DNA of 48,840 nt, taken from CAVPEV01 sp963703555 (GTDB taxonomy: Bacteria > Actinomycetota > Actinomycetes > Actinomycetales > Cellulomonadaceae). Both the position numbers and the translations under genes were made by a program. Positions 7,805 through 16,523 of this stretch are shown here, piece after piece (within the stretch, counting starts at the first letter, position 1; each line of letters opens with the position of its first letter). The notes under the pieces are model-generated. The model was not told the DNA's origin and did not search any database. It saw only the letters and a list, made by a program, of their open reading frames with translations. The stretch lies in contig CAVPEV010000001.1 of the NCBI GenBank assembly GCA_963703555.1, positions 1 to 48,840 of the forward strand. The letters run 5' to 3'.

Positions 7805-8542
7805 CCGGACAGCACCCTCAGTCATGACGAGCGACTCCTCGCCGCCGCGGTGGATGCCTGCGCGCGTGAACCGTGGTCGCACCGGTGGCAGGCAGCGCTG
7901 TCCAGGGAGCGTGTGTTCGTCGCCCGTCAGCGCGTCATCACCACGGACCTGCGGCTCTTCGGTCACGAGGTGTCCACCCGGGACGCGGCCGGACGGCGGA
8001 TCCCGGCCTCGATGTGGGGACCGCTCGAGCACGAGCGAGCCACCCGTGAGGTCCTGCTCGCGACCTTCGGGCGGGACGACGTCGTCTCGGTCACCGAGAG
8101 CCTGCCGCTGCTCGTGCGGGCGCCCCGCCCCTATCTGGTAGGTGACTTCCGGCTGCCGGCGGGTCCGGACCGGCTGATCCTCGAGGTCGCGGATGGGGTC
8201 TGCGTCGATCACACCGTCCTGGAGGGCATCGCCCGGCTGCGTGAGCAGGGCTACCGCGTGGCTCTCCGAGGTTTTGTGGGCCGGCCCGACCAGCGGATGC
8301 TGCTCCCCCAGGCCGATCTCGTGAAGATCGACGTGCGCGACCTCGACGTCGAAGGACGCGCCGTCGTCGAACTCGCGCGCTCCTGCGGCGCTCTGCTCGT
8401 CGGCGAGTTCATCGAGTCCCGACCGATGCTCGAACAGGCCTGCGAGCTGGGGCTCGACCTGCTTCAGGGCGATCTCATCGCGGCGCCCGAAGTCATCGAG
8501 CGCACCGCCGCCGTGCCACGCCAGGGACAGCGGTCTTCGTGA
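7799..8542 (+). CDS. Degenerate EAL-domain protein, probably not a phosphodiesterase
   Basis: A ~247-residue cytoplasmic protein homologous to the EAL protein encoded next to it. Shared landmarks are ARQRVITTDLRLFGHE, LILEVADG, LVKIDVRDLDVEG and LLQGDLI. Residues required for c-di-GMP hydrolysis in active EAL domains are altered: the EAL-type signature reads EVS, the Asn of the FVN block is lost (LPLLVRAP), the second acidic residue of LEVxE is lost, and the catalytic DD pair reads RG (VALRGFVG). VKID is kept. It may bind a nucleotide or partner without catalysis. The start is uncertain: GTG 7799 (inside repeat B) or GTG 7772. The stop overlaps the next gene's ATG by one base. Confidence 0.75.
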   Translation: MTPDSTLSHDERLLAAAVDACAREPWSHRWQAALSRERVFVARQRVITTDLRLFGHEVSTRDAAGRRIPASMWGPLEHERATREVLLATFGRDDVVSVTESLPLLVRAPRPYLVGDFRLPAGPDRLILEVADGVCVDHTVLEGIARLREQGYRVALRGFVGRPDQRMLLPQADLVKIDVRDLDVEGRAVVELARSCGALLVGEFIESRPMLEQACELGLDLLQGDLIAAPEVIERTAAVPRQGQRSS

Positions 8543-9213
8543 TGCCCTCGCTGACCGCGCGGTGCGCCCCGTCCCGGCCGGTGCCGACCGGCCTGGTGAC
8601 CGGACCCGTGGCACGCCAGCCGATCGTCACCCGGCAGGGTGGGGTCGTCGGATACGAGTTCCTCTACCGCTCACCCAGCGGGCGCCCGGCCCGCGTCGAC
8701 CACTGGCGCCCTCGCGACCAGGACGGAGCGACCACCGCGGTGCTGGCCCGGGTGTTCGGCCTGGCTGACGCCCCGGCGCTGGCACCCTCCGCCCTGGCGT
8801 TCGTCAACGTCACCCGGGCCGTCCTCGTCGGTGCTCTGCCGCTGCCCGACCGGCCCGACCGGCTGGTGCTGGAGGTCGTGGAGTCCGTCGAGGTCGACGG
8901 CGCGGTGGTCCGCGGCGTGCGCGCGCTGGCCGACCGTGGGTTCCGGGTGGCGCTCGACGACTTCACCGGACGACCTGGCCAGCTGGCGCTCCTGCCGTGG
9001 GCGTCCTACGTCAAGATCGACGCGCGCGACCTCGACCGACACGGCGACGAGCTCGTCGCGCTGGCCCGCCGCCACGACGCCGCCCTCATCGCGGAGCGCA
9101 TCGAGGACGCGGGGATGTTCGCGCGGTGCGTGGCGCTCGGTTTCGCCTTGTTCCAGGGCCACCTGGTGCAGCCGGCCGTGCTCATGCACGCCGCGACGTC
9201 CGCGGCCCCCTGA
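8542..9213 (+). CDS. EAL-domain protein (YuxH-like), possible c-di-GMP phosphodiesterase
   Basis: A ~223-residue stand-alone EAL domain. It resembles the EAL half of YuxH/EAL-HDOD proteins but lacks the HDOD part. Key residues look retained: ARQPIVTRQGGVVGYEFLYR (signature EFL), FVNVTRAVLVG, LVLEVVES, VALDDFTG (the acidic pair), YVKIDARDLD, AERIED and FQGHLVQP. It is therefore the likelier active member of the pair, though YuxH-type proteins are often only weakly active. ATG 8542 overlaps the upstream TGA (TGATG), implying translational coupling; a GTG at 8539 is an alternative. It converges on holA 5 bp downstream. Confidence 0.8.
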   Translation: MPSLTARCAPSRPVPTGLVTGPVARQPIVTRQGGVVGYEFLYRSPSGRPARVDHWRPRDQDGATTAVLARVFGLADAPALAPSALAFVNVTRAVLVGALPLPDRPDRLVLEVVESVEVDGAVVRGVRALADRGFRVALDDFTGRPGQLALLPWASYVKIDARDLDRHGDELVALARRHDAALIAERIEDAGMFARCVALGFALFQGHLVQPAVLMHAATSAAP

Positions 9214-9218
9214 GCCCG

Positions 9219-10328
9219 TCAGGCGCTGCCGGCGGCCGCCTGGGCAACACGCAGCACCGCTCGTTCGACCGCGAACCGCGGATCCCGGCCGGCGCCCTTG
9301 ACCTCTGCATCTGCCTGCGCGACCGCGGTGATCGCCGCCGCGAGCGCCTCAGGCGTCCACCGGGCGAGGTCACGGCGAGCACGGTCCACCTGCCACGGCG
9401 CCATCCCCAGCTCCTGCAGCGCAACCGAACCCCTGCCCCGTACAGCGGCGACGCGAGCAAGCGTGCGCAGTCGTGCGGCCAACGCCGCGACCAACGGGAC
9501 GGGGTCCACCCCGGTCGCCAGGGCATGCCGCAGCAGCGCGACCGCCTGACCCGGCCGTCCTTCCACCGCTGCGTCGGCGACGCGGAACCCCGTGGCCTCG
9601 ACCCGTCCCCCGTGGTAGCGCTCGACGGTCGCCGCGTGCACGGCGCCCGTGGTGTCCGCCAGGAGCTGGTCGCACGCGGCAGCGAGCTCGCGCAGGTCCG
9701 AGCCCAGCGCGTCGACGAGCGCGCGCACGGCGTCGGCGTCGATCCGGCGCGCCGCCCGACGGAACTCGGCCGAGACGAAGGCGGCCTTGTCGGCGTCCCG
9801 CGTCACGGGCTCGCAGACGACCTCCGGGTGGCCCCCCGACCGGATCACGTCCAGCAGCCGCTTGGCCCGCTGACCACCGGCGTGCCGAAGCACCAGCACG
9901 ACGTCGGGCGCCGGGGCCTGGAGGTATGCCAGGGCGTCCGTGACGAAGGCGTCCGAGGCGGCCTCGGCACGGTCCACGACGATGAGGCGGTCCTCGGCGA
10001 ACAGGGACGGGCTGGCGACGACCTCCAGGGTGCCTGCCGCATAGTCCGCGGCGTCGAGCCGGGTGAGCTCCATCGCCGGGCGGGCCGACCGGGCGGCCTC
10101 GACCACGTGGTCCACGGCGCGCTCCGCGAGCAACGACTCCGCCCCACGCACCAGGACGACGGGCGCCGGCTCGGCCTGCTCCCAGGACAGCACCGCTCGC
10201 CCCGGGCCCGCACGCCGTGCGGTCGAGCCAGGTGCAGCCGACCGGGCGGCGCGTGGTGCGGCCACCCGTCCGGCACGCGACCGGGCGGCAGCGGAGCCGG
10301 CACCGGTCGGACCTAGGGTGTCAGGCAC
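9219..10328 (-). CDS. holA: DNA polymerase III subunit delta
   Basis: A 369-residue clamp-loader subunit that opens the beta clamp during replication. Family features include PVVLVRGAESLLAERAV at the start of the AAA-like domain, LFAEDRLIVVDRAEAA, VVLVLRHAGGQRAKRLLD, DLRELAAACDQLL, and a C-terminal helical collar with DAEVKGAGRDPRFAVERAV. An Ala/Arg-rich N-terminal extension of ~45 residues precedes the conserved part, so the true start could be an internal GTG at VLSWEQ. The chosen GTG 10328 lies 4 nt after the comEC stop and would allow coupling. The comEA-comEC-holA order is common in Actinobacteria. Confidence 0.92.
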   Translation of the reverse strand: MPDTLGPTGAGSAAARSRAGRVAAPRAARSAAPGSTARRAGPGRAVLSWEQAEPAPVVLVRGAESLLAERAVDHVVEAARSARPAMELTRLDAADYAAGTLEVVASPSLFAEDRLIVVDRAEAASDAFVTDALAYLQAPAPDVVLVLRHAGGQRAKRLLDVIRSGGHPEVVCEPVTRDADKAAFVSAEFRRAARRIDADAVRALVDALGSDLRELAAACDQLLADTTGAVHAATVERYHGGRVEATGFRVADAAVEGRPGQAVALLRHALATGVDPVPLVAALAARLRTLARVAAVRGRGSVALQELGMAPWQVDRARRDLARWTPEALAAAITAVAQADAEVKGAGRDPRFAVERAVLRVAQAAAGSA

Positions 10329-10332
10329 GCGC

Positions 10333-11844
10333 TCAGCCTGCCACGCGCGACCGACGACCCCGGCGCCGAGCGCGGTTCCACCGGGCGTGGTCGGAGCGAC
10401 GAGGCGTGAGCAGCAGCACCGCTGCCGCGATGGCGGTCACGGACGCCAGCAGGACACCGGCCGGCCCGTCCAGCCAGGCCGCCTGGGCACCGGGCAGGCG
10501 CGCGACCGTCCGGGCGACCGCGCCGATCCACCAGCAGCAGGCGCCCGCGAGCGTGCCTGCCAGCGCAGCGCCGTCCGCCCAGCATGGCGACACGACCGCC
10601 GCGAGCAGGCCGAGCACGGTCGCCGGCGCGACCGCCGGCGCTGCGGCGATGTTCGCCACGACGGCGTAGGGGGCCACGGTGGGGGTGATGAGCAGGAGCA
10701 CCGGAGCGCAGGCCAGCTGGGCAGCGAGGGCTGCCGCCGCCGTCCGGGCGAGGGACGAGCCGGGAACCCAGCGATCGGCGAGCGGGCCACCCACCAGCGC
10801 GAGGCCGGCCGTGGCGAGGACCGACAGCGCGAAGCCGACCTCGCGGGCCAGCCAGGGGTCCACGACGAGGAGCGTCAGGACGCAGGCGGCCAATGCCGGG
10901 AGCACGCGGGAGGGCCGTCCGGCCAGCAGGCCCGCAGCGCTCACCGCGCCCATCAGGGCCGCGCGCAGCACGCTCGGGCCAGGCTGCACCAGGGCGACGA
11001 ACGCAGCCGCGGCCAGCACCACCGGCACCACCCGGGCTCGCCGGCGCAGACCCACGGCGGTGGCGAGCGCAAGAACCGCGGCGGTGATGAGGACGAAGTG
11101 CGCGCCCGAGACGGCGACCAGGTGGGTCAGTCCTGCGCCCCGCATGGCGCTGGACAGGTCGGCGGGCACCACCCGGGTGTCACCGATGGCCATGCCGGGC
11201 AGCAGCGACCCGGCGTCGCCCGGCAACCGAGCGGCCACCCCGAGCAGGCCGGACCGCACCCGGGCCAGGGCGAGCTCGACGCCGGGCCGGTCGTCCCGGA
11301 CGGTCGGCGCACCGGCGGAGAGCGCGGCGACGGCCCGGTCGCCCGGTCGGGACGGCGCGAGCCGACCCGACGCCTCGACCACGACCCCGCTGGGCAGACC
11401 GAGCCACGAGGCGTCGGCCACCACCGCCACGGGTACGGAGACGTCAAACCAGGAACCACGGGTTCGCACGCCGGCGATCTGCAGTACCGCGCGGACCTCC
11501 CCGGCCGCCCCGGCGCCGACCTGGCGGGGTGGTTCCCGCAGCCGGCCCGAGACATGGACCACCGGCCGATCCGTGGCGAGCTCGGCCAGGCCTCCCGCGG
11601 TCCGGCCGGCCACCTGAGCGCCTCCCGCCACCAAGGTCGCAGCCACGCCGACCAGCATGAGTGCAGCGGTGCCGTCGGCCGTCCGCCGGAAGAGCACCCC
11701 GGCGAGGACGACCGCCAGCACGGCCGCAGTCAGCGAGAAGCGCGCAGGAGCCACGACCACGACGGTTGCCGCGGCCCAGGCGGCCGCCGCAGCCGGGAGG
11801 AGCCTGAGGTCGACAGGTTCGACCGGCGTGCCGCCCCGACTCAC
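10333..11844 (-). CDS. comEC: ComEC/Rec2-type competence membrane protein, without beta-lactamase-like domain
   Basis: A 503-residue polytopic membrane protein. It shows two or three N-terminal helices, an OB-like soluble part (VHVSGRLREPPRQVG), the competence-family core (GLTHLVAVSGAHFVLI, the most conserved ComEC motif) and several further helices. In transforming bacteria ComEC forms the channel for single-stranded DNA uptake. Many homologues are 700-800 residues because of a C-terminal metallo-beta-lactamase-like domain; here the protein ends soon after the last helix with a basic tail. The GTG start overlaps the comEA stop by 4 nt (GTGA), so translation is coupled. Natural transformation is not proven by this gene alone. 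Confidence 0.88.
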   Translation of the reverse strand: MSRGGTPVEPVDLRLLPAAAAAWAAATVVVVAPARFSLTAAVLAVVLAGVLFRRTADGTAALMLVGVAATLVAGGAQVAGRTAGGLAELATDRPVVHVSGRLREPPRQVGAGAAGEVRAVLQIAGVRTRGSWFDVSVPVAVVADASWLGLPSGVVVEASGRLAPSRPGDRAVAALSAGAPTVRDDRPGVELALARVRSGLLGVAARLPGDAGSLLPGMAIGDTRVVPADLSSAMRGAGLTHLVAVSGAHFVLITAAVLALATAVGLRRRARVVPVVLAAAAFVALVQPGPSVLRAALMGAVSAAGLLAGRPSRVLPALAACVLTLLVVDPWLAREVGFALSVLATAGLALVGGPLADRWVPGSSLARTAAAALAAQLACAPVLLLITPTVAPYAVVANIAAAPAVAPATVLGLLAAVVSPCWADGAALAGTLAGACCWWIGAVARTVARLPGAQAAWLDGPAGVLLASVTAIAAAVLLLTPRRSDHARWNRARRRGRRSRVAG

Positions 11845-12689
11845 ACCCGCACCAGGTCCCTGAGCCGGTCCAGCACCGCCGGACCGATCCCGCTGACCTC
11901 CGTCAGCTCCTCCACGTCGGTGAACCGGCCGTGCTCCTGGCGCCAGGCCAGGATCCGGTCCGCGAGCACCGGACCGATCCCGGGCAGCGCGTCCAGCGCC
12001 GCGGCGTCCGCCGTGTTCAGGTCCACCCGGGCGTCCGACGACCGACCCGCAGCCCCCGCCACGCCACCGGCAGCGGCCGGAGCCGGGTCACCGACGGCCG
12101 GGACCAGGACCTGCTCGCCGTCACCGACCACCCGCGCGAGGTTGACCGCGGCCAGCTCCGCGTCGGGCAGCGGCCCACCGGCCGCCCAGACGGCATCGAC
12201 CACGCGCGCTCCCGCCGGAAGGCGCACGACACCCGGCGCTGCCACCCGTCCGACGACGTGGACCAGGACGACAGCGCCGGGCGTGCCGGCGGCGGTGGCA
12301 CCGCCTCCCGCCGTGGCAGTGGGCTCCGCGGCCGCCACCGCCGGCGTCGGCAGCTCGACCGGCGGCACACCGTCGGGCCGCGCCGCGGCGCGCAGCGCAA
12401 CCCCTCCGACGAGCACGGACAGGGCGACCGCGACCGTCCCGGCGAGGCGTGGCGAGACCCGCCAGCGCACCGGACGGACAGCAGTGGTCGCACCAGCGGG
12501 CGCAGTGCCCATGCAGCTGCCGGCTGCCGCTGCGAGCCGCGCCCGGCTCGCAGCCACGTCCGCGTCGCCGGCGCCGGCCTGGGGAGGGGCGGTGCCCCCG
12601 GGCGGGGTCGACCCCACCTGCGGCCCCGAATCGACGACGCGCCACAGCCGGGCCTGCGGGGCGTCGCCGGGTCGGGCTGAGCTGCCCAT
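11841..12689 (-). CDS. comEA: ComEA-type DNA receptor with SLBB and helix-hairpin-helix domains
   Basis: A 282-residue protein anchored by one membrane helix near residues 80-100 after a Pro/Ala-rich cytosolic head. The extracellular part has an SLBB-like domain (VVLVHVVGRVAAPGVVRLP, VVDAVWAAGG) followed by a tandem helix-hairpin-helix domain (VDLNTADAAALDALPGIGP, VEELTEVSGIGPAVLDRLRD). ComEA binds incoming double-stranded DNA at the cell surface. It overlaps comEC by 4 nt. ATG 12689 lies 8 nt after a TACTGT -10-like element. Family length and domain order are normal. Confidence 0.92.
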   Translation of the reverse strand: MGSSARPGDAPQARLWRVVDSGPQVGSTPPGGTAPPQAGAGDADVAASRARLAAAAGSCMGTAPAGATTAVRPVRWRVSPRLAGTVAVALSVLVGGVALRAAARPDGVPPVELPTPAVAAAEPTATAGGGATAAGTPGAVVLVHVVGRVAAPGVVRLPAGARVVDAVWAAGGPLPDAELAAVNLARVVGDGEQVLVPAVGDPAPAAAGGVAGAAGRSSDARVDLNTADAAALDALPGIGPVLADRILAWRQEHGRFTDVEELTEVSGIGPAVLDRLRDLVRV

Positions 12690-12697
12690 GACCGAGG

Positions 12698-12703
12698 ACA
12701 GTA
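12698..12703 (-). promoter_or_regulatory. -10 element (TACTGT) for comEA-comEC
   Basis: On the minus strand TACTGT ends 8 nt before the comEA ATG and fits TANNNT, implying a leaderless or near-leaderless message. No clear -35 is visible. The rest of the 132-bp gap to leuS holds no other recognisable element. Confidence 0.45.
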
Positions 12704-12821
12704 GGTGCGGACAGCCGCGGTGCCCCGCTCGCGCCGCCCGGGCGCCGCGCTGCCCGCGTCGCGGAGGGGCTGGGGGTGGCAGGCCATGCGGCCCCGGACG
12801 CCGGGCCGGGTGGCGGCGTGG

Positions 12822-15761
12822 TCAGGCGGGCACGACGTTGACCAGCCGAGGAGCACGGATGATGACGGTTCGCACCGCTCGCGCCCCCAACGCGCGGCGC
12901 ACGCCCGGGTCGGCGAGCGCGACCCGACGCAGTTCGTCCTCACTGACCTGTGGATCGACCTGCGCGCGCCCGCGGACCTTGCCCTCGACCTGCAGCACGC
13001 AGGTGACGCTCTCCTCGACGAGGTAGGAGGGCTCGGCGACGGGGAACGGCTCGTACGCCAGCGAGCGCTCATGTCCCAGCCGCGCCCACAGCTCCTCGGC
13101 GATGTGCGGGGCCACCGGTGCCACCATGAGCACCAGCGGCTCGACAGCGGTCCGCGGCGTCGCCGCCAGCGACGTCAGGTGGTTGTTGAGCACGATGAGG
13201 CGGGCGATCGCCGTGTTGATCCGCATCGCGTCCATCTCCGTGCGCACCTGCGCGATCGTCCGGTGCAGCAGGCGGAGGGTGCCACGGTCGGGAACGTCCT
13301 CGGTGACCACCAGGGCCCCGGTGCGCTCGTCGACGACGTTGCGCCACAACCGCTGGAGGAACCGCTGGGACCCGACCACAGCCCGGGTGTCCCACGGCCG
13401 CGACAGGTCCAGCGGTCCCATGGACATCTCGTACACGCGCAGGGTGTCGGCGCCGTACTCGTCGTACATATCGTCCGGGGTGATGACGTTCTTCAGCGAC
13501 TTGCCCATTTTCCCGTACTCGCGGACGACCTCCTCGCCGTGCCAGGAGTAGCCGCTCGGCACGTCCGCATCCTCGACGACCTCCTCCGCCGGGACGTAGA
13601 CCCCACGGGCGTCGGCGTAGGCGTAGGCCTGGATGTAACCCTGGTTGAACAGGGTCCGGAACGGTTCCCGGCTCGTCACGTGGCCGAGGTCGTACAGCAC
13701 CTTGTGCCAGAACCGTGCGTAGAGCAGGTGCAGCACAGCGTGCTCCACGCCGCCGACGTACAGGTCCACCCCGCCGGACCCGTGGACGTCCTCCGGGCGG
13801 TGCCCGGGACCCATCCAGTAGCGCTCCAGCCCAGGGTCGACCAGCCGGCCCGAGGCGTGCGACGGGTCCAGGTAGTGCAGGTAGTACCAGCACGAGCCGG
13901 CCCAGTTGGGCATCGTGTTGGTGTCCCGCCGGTACCGCCGGGGCCCGTCGCCGAGGTCCAGGGTGACTTCGACCCAGTCCTTGTTGCGCCCCAGCGGTGC
14001 CTCCGGCTCGGACCCGGCGTCCTCCGGGGCGAACGTCCGCGGGGCGTAGTCGGGCACGTCGGGCAGATCCACCGGCAGCATGGACTCCGGCAGCGCACGC
14101 GCCAGGCCGTTCTCGTCGTAGACGATCGGGAACGGCTCGCCCCAGTACCGCTGCCGGCTGAACAGCCAGTCCCGCAGCCGGTAGGTCACCGTCCCCTCAC
14201 CGGCACCCTTGGACTCCAGCCAGGCGATCATCCGTGGCTTGGCCTCCTCGACCTCCAGGCCGTCCAGGCTGATCTCGTCGTTGGTGGAGTGGATGGCCGG
14301 CCCGGGCCCGGTCCATGCGCCGCCCTCGAACCCGTCGGGCGGGCGGACGGTACGCACGTACGGCAGGCCGAAGGCGCGAGCGAACTCCCAGTCCCGGTCG
14401 TCCTCGGCCGGGACGGCCATGATCGCCCCGGTGCCGTAGCCGGTCAGCACGTAGTCGGCGGCGAACACCGGCACCGGCGTGCCCGTGGCCGGGTTGACGG
14501 CGAACAGGCCCGTGAACACCCCGCTCTTCTCCCGACCGGTCTCGGCCTGGCGTTCCAGCGGGGTCTTGCGCACCGCGGCGGCACGATAGGCGGCCACCGC
14601 CTCGGTCGGCGTCGCGTGCCCGCCGGTCCACGCCGGGTCGGTGCCCTCCGGCCAGGTCGGGGGCAGCGCGGTGACGTCGTCGAGCAGGGCGTGCTCCGGG
14701 GCGACCACGACGAACGTGGCGCCGAACACGGTGTCCGGGCGGGTGGTGAAGACGGTCAGCAGGGTGCCGTCGACCGTCGACGAGCCCTGGATCCGGAAAT
14801 GCACCCGGGCGCCCTGGGAACGCCCTATCCAGTTGCGCTGCATCGTGACGACCTTGTCCGGCCAGTCGATGATGTCGAGGTCGTCGGCCAGCCGGTCGGC
14901 ATAGGCGGTGATGCGCAGGTTCCACTGGCGCAGCCGACGCTGGAAGACCGGGAAGTTGCCCCGCTCGGACCGCCCCTCGGAGGTGACCTCCTCGTTGGAC
15001 AACACCGTGCCGAGACCTGGGCACCAGTTGACCGGGGTCTCGCAGATGTAGGCCAGCCGCTGGGAGTCGACGACGCGTCGTCGCGCCACCTCGTCGAGCT
15101 CGGCCCATGCGGCGCGCACCGGGACCCCGTCCACTCCCTGGGGCAGCGGCCGGTCGCCCGACGCGTAGGCGGCGACCAGCTCGGCGATCGGTCGGGCCCG
15201 GCCGAGGCCGCCGTCGGGGCGGACCGCCTCCGGGTCGTACCAGGAGCCGAACAGCTGCAGGAAGATCCACTGGGTCCAGCGCACGTAGTCCCGGTCGATC
15301 GTGGCGAAGGTGCGCCGCGGGTCGTGGGCCACGCCGAGCCGGCGCAGCTGGCGCTCCATGATCGCGATGTTCGCCTCGGTCGTCGTCCGCGGGTGTTCGC
15401 CGGTCGCGATGGCGTACTGCTCGGCCGGCAGCCCGAACGCGTCGTAGCCCAGAGCGTGCAGCACGTTGTCGCCCTGCATGCGCCGGAACCGCGCGACCAC
15501 GTCGGTCGCGATGTATCCCAGCGGGTGGCCGACGTGCAGCCCGGCGCCCGACGGGTACGGGAACATGTCCATGACGAAGAACGGCCGGGTCCCCGGCGCC
15601 GCGGTGCGGCCCTCGGCGTCGGTGAGGTCACCGGTCGGGTTCGGGGTGTGGAACGTGCCCCGCCGCTGCCACTCGTCCTGCCACCGCTGCTCCAGCTCGG
15701 CCGCTGCCGCGGGGGTGTACCGGAAGGGGACGTCGTCGATCGGGGCAGCCGGGGCAGTCAC
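12822..15761 (-). CDS. leuS: Leucyl-tRNA synthetase
   Basis: A 979-residue class Ia aminoacyl-tRNA synthetase that charges tRNA-Leu. The HIGH-type motif lies in PYPSGAGLHVGHPLGYIATD (HVGH), the CP1 editing domain contains VFTTRPDTVFGATFVVVAPEH and GTGAIMAVPAEDDRD, the catalytic core has NTMPNWAGSCWYYLHYLDP, and KMGKSLKNVITPDDM is the KMSKS-type loop (KMGKS is a frequent actinobacterial form). Length suits actinobacterial LeuRS, which carry large insertions. The GTG start lies 6 nt after a -10 element, pointing to leaderless translation. It is separated by 38 bp from the DtxR-type gene upstream. Confidence 0.96.
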   Translation of the reverse strand: MTAPAAPIDDVPFRYTPAAAAELEQRWQDEWQRRGTFHTPNPTGDLTDAEGRTAAPGTRPFFVMDMFPYPSGAGLHVGHPLGYIATDVVARFRRMQGDNVLHALGYDAFGLPAEQYAIATGEHPRTTTEANIAIMERQLRRLGVAHDPRRTFATIDRDYVRWTQWIFLQLFGSWYDPEAVRPDGGLGRARPIAELVAAYASGDRPLPQGVDGVPVRAAWAELDEVARRRVVDSQRLAYICETPVNWCPGLGTVLSNEEVTSEGRSERGNFPVFQRRLRQWNLRITAYADRLADDLDIIDWPDKVVTMQRNWIGRSQGARVHFRIQGSSTVDGTLLTVFTTRPDTVFGATFVVVAPEHALLDDVTALPPTWPEGTDPAWTGGHATPTEAVAAYRAAAVRKTPLERQAETGREKSGVFTGLFAVNPATGTPVPVFAADYVLTGYGTGAIMAVPAEDDRDWEFARAFGLPYVRTVRPPDGFEGGAWTGPGPAIHSTNDEISLDGLEVEEAKPRMIAWLESKGAGEGTVTYRLRDWLFSRQRYWGEPFPIVYDENGLARALPESMLPVDLPDVPDYAPRTFAPEDAGSEPEAPLGRNKDWVEVTLDLGDGPRRYRRDTNTMPNWAGSCWYYLHYLDPSHASGRLVDPGLERYWMGPGHRPEDVHGSGGVDLYVGGVEHAVLHLLYARFWHKVLYDLGHVTSREPFRTLFNQGYIQAYAYADARGVYVPAEEVVEDADVPSGYSWHGEEVVREYGKMGKSLKNVITPDDMYDEYGADTLRVYEMSMGPLDLSRPWDTRAVVGSQRFLQRLWRNVVDERTGALVVTEDVPDRGTLRLLHRTIAQVRTEMDAMRINTAIARLIVLNNHLTSLAATPRTAVEPLVLMVAPVAPHIAEELWARLGHERSLAYEPFPVAEPSYLVEESVTCVLQVEGKVRGRAQVDPQVSEDELRRVALADPGVRRALGARAVRTVIIRAPRLVNVVPA

Positions 15762-15767
15762 CGGGTG

Positions 15768-15773
15768 AGTCTA
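15768..15773 (-). promoter_or_regulatory. -10 element (TAGACT) for leuS
   Basis: TAGACT on the minus strand ends 6 nt before the leuS GTG and there is no Shine-Dalgarno sequence between, so the message is probably leaderless. I found no T-box-like leader, which would not fit in this 38-bp gap. Confidence 0.5.
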
Positions 15774-15799
15774 TCGAGGCTTCTTCCAGCGCAGACGCG

Positions 15800-16498
15800 T
15801 CAGCGCTGCCCCGCACGGGCGGCCGGCGGGCGCACCCAGATGCCGCTGGCCGCGACCTGACCCAGTTGCACGGCGGGCCCCTCGTCGACCCGGAGGGTGA
15901 TCACTCCGATGGCCTTGCGGCGCTCGACCACGTCGACCCGGGCGTCCGGCACCACCCCGACGACCGCCAGGTAGCGCAGCCGCTCGGGGTCGCCGTCCCA
16001 GATGCGGTCGACCACCCACGAGCCGCCGACGAGCTCCCACAGGACGTACGCACCCGACGTCGGCACGCGCCCGTCGGCGCCCGGGATCGGGTCTCCGTGC
16101 GGATCCCGGTCGGGACGCCCGAGGCGCTCGTCGATGCGTTCGACCATCCGGTCGGACACGGCGTGCTCGAGGACCTCCGCCTCGTCGTGCACCTCGTCCC
16201 AGGCGTACCCCAGCTCGCGCACCAGGAACGTCTCGATGAGCCGATGCCGACGGACCATGACCACCGCGTACGCCCGCCCTACGGGTGCCAGCTCGACGGC
16301 ACCATAGGGGGCGTGCTCGAGGAGCCCCTGGTCGGTCAGCCGACGCACGGTCTCCGAGACGGTCGACGCGCCGACGCCGAGGCGCTCGGCCAGCATCTTC
16401 GTGGTCACGGCGGTCGACGACCACTCCCCCGCCGACCAGATCACCTTGAGGTAGTCCTGGGCCACCGGCGACAGCTCACTCGGGTCCGGCACGGTCAC
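15800..16498 (-). CDS. DtxR/MntR-family metal-dependent transcriptional regulator
   Basis: A 232-residue regulator. The N-terminal winged HTH (AQDYLKVIWSAGEW, LAERLGVGASTVSETVRRL) is followed by the dimerisation and metal-binding domain (RRHRLIETFLVRELGY, EVHDEAEVLEHAVSDRMVERID) and a C-terminal FeoA/SH3-like part. The His/Glu ligands typical of DtxR proteins are present in the HRLIE and HDEAEVLEHAVS blocks. Such proteins repress metal uptake genes when Mn2+ or Fe2+ is bound; the sequence does not say which metal. No metal transporter is adjacent. GTG 16498 lies 7 nt after a -10 element at 16506-16511, so it is probably leaderless. Confidence 0.9.
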   Translation of the reverse strand: MTVPDPSELSPVAQDYLKVIWSAGEWSSTAVTTKMLAERLGVGASTVSETVRRLTDQGLLEHAPYGAVELAPVGRAYAVVMVRRHRLIETFLVRELGYAWDEVHDEAEVLEHAVSDRMVERIDERLGRPDRDPHGDPIPGADGRVPTSGAYVLWELVGGSWVVDRIWDGDPERLRYLAVVGVVPDARVDVVERRKAIGVITLRVDEGPAVQLGQVAASGIWVRPPAARAGQR

Positions 16499-16505
16499 AG
16501 CGGCC

Positions 16506-16511
16506 AGCCTA
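16506..16511 (-). promoter_or_regulatory. -10 element (TAGGCT) for the DtxR-family gene
   Basis: TAGGCT (minus strand) ends 7 nt before GTG 16498, the spacing expected for leaderless transcripts. It sits in the 25-bp gap after the metallophosphoesterase stop. Confidence 0.45.
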
Positions 16512-16523
16512 GGGCCCGGCGGC

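Noticed and set aside
10063..13026. Long + strand open frame opposite holA, comEC and comEA
   Set aside because: It is antisense to three recognised genes and its product is low-complexity Arg/Pro/Ala without motifs.
12705..15860. Very long open frame on the + strand opposite leuS
   Set aside because: High GC makes antisense frames open. Its product has no coherent domains, while the minus strand has complete LeuRS motifs.
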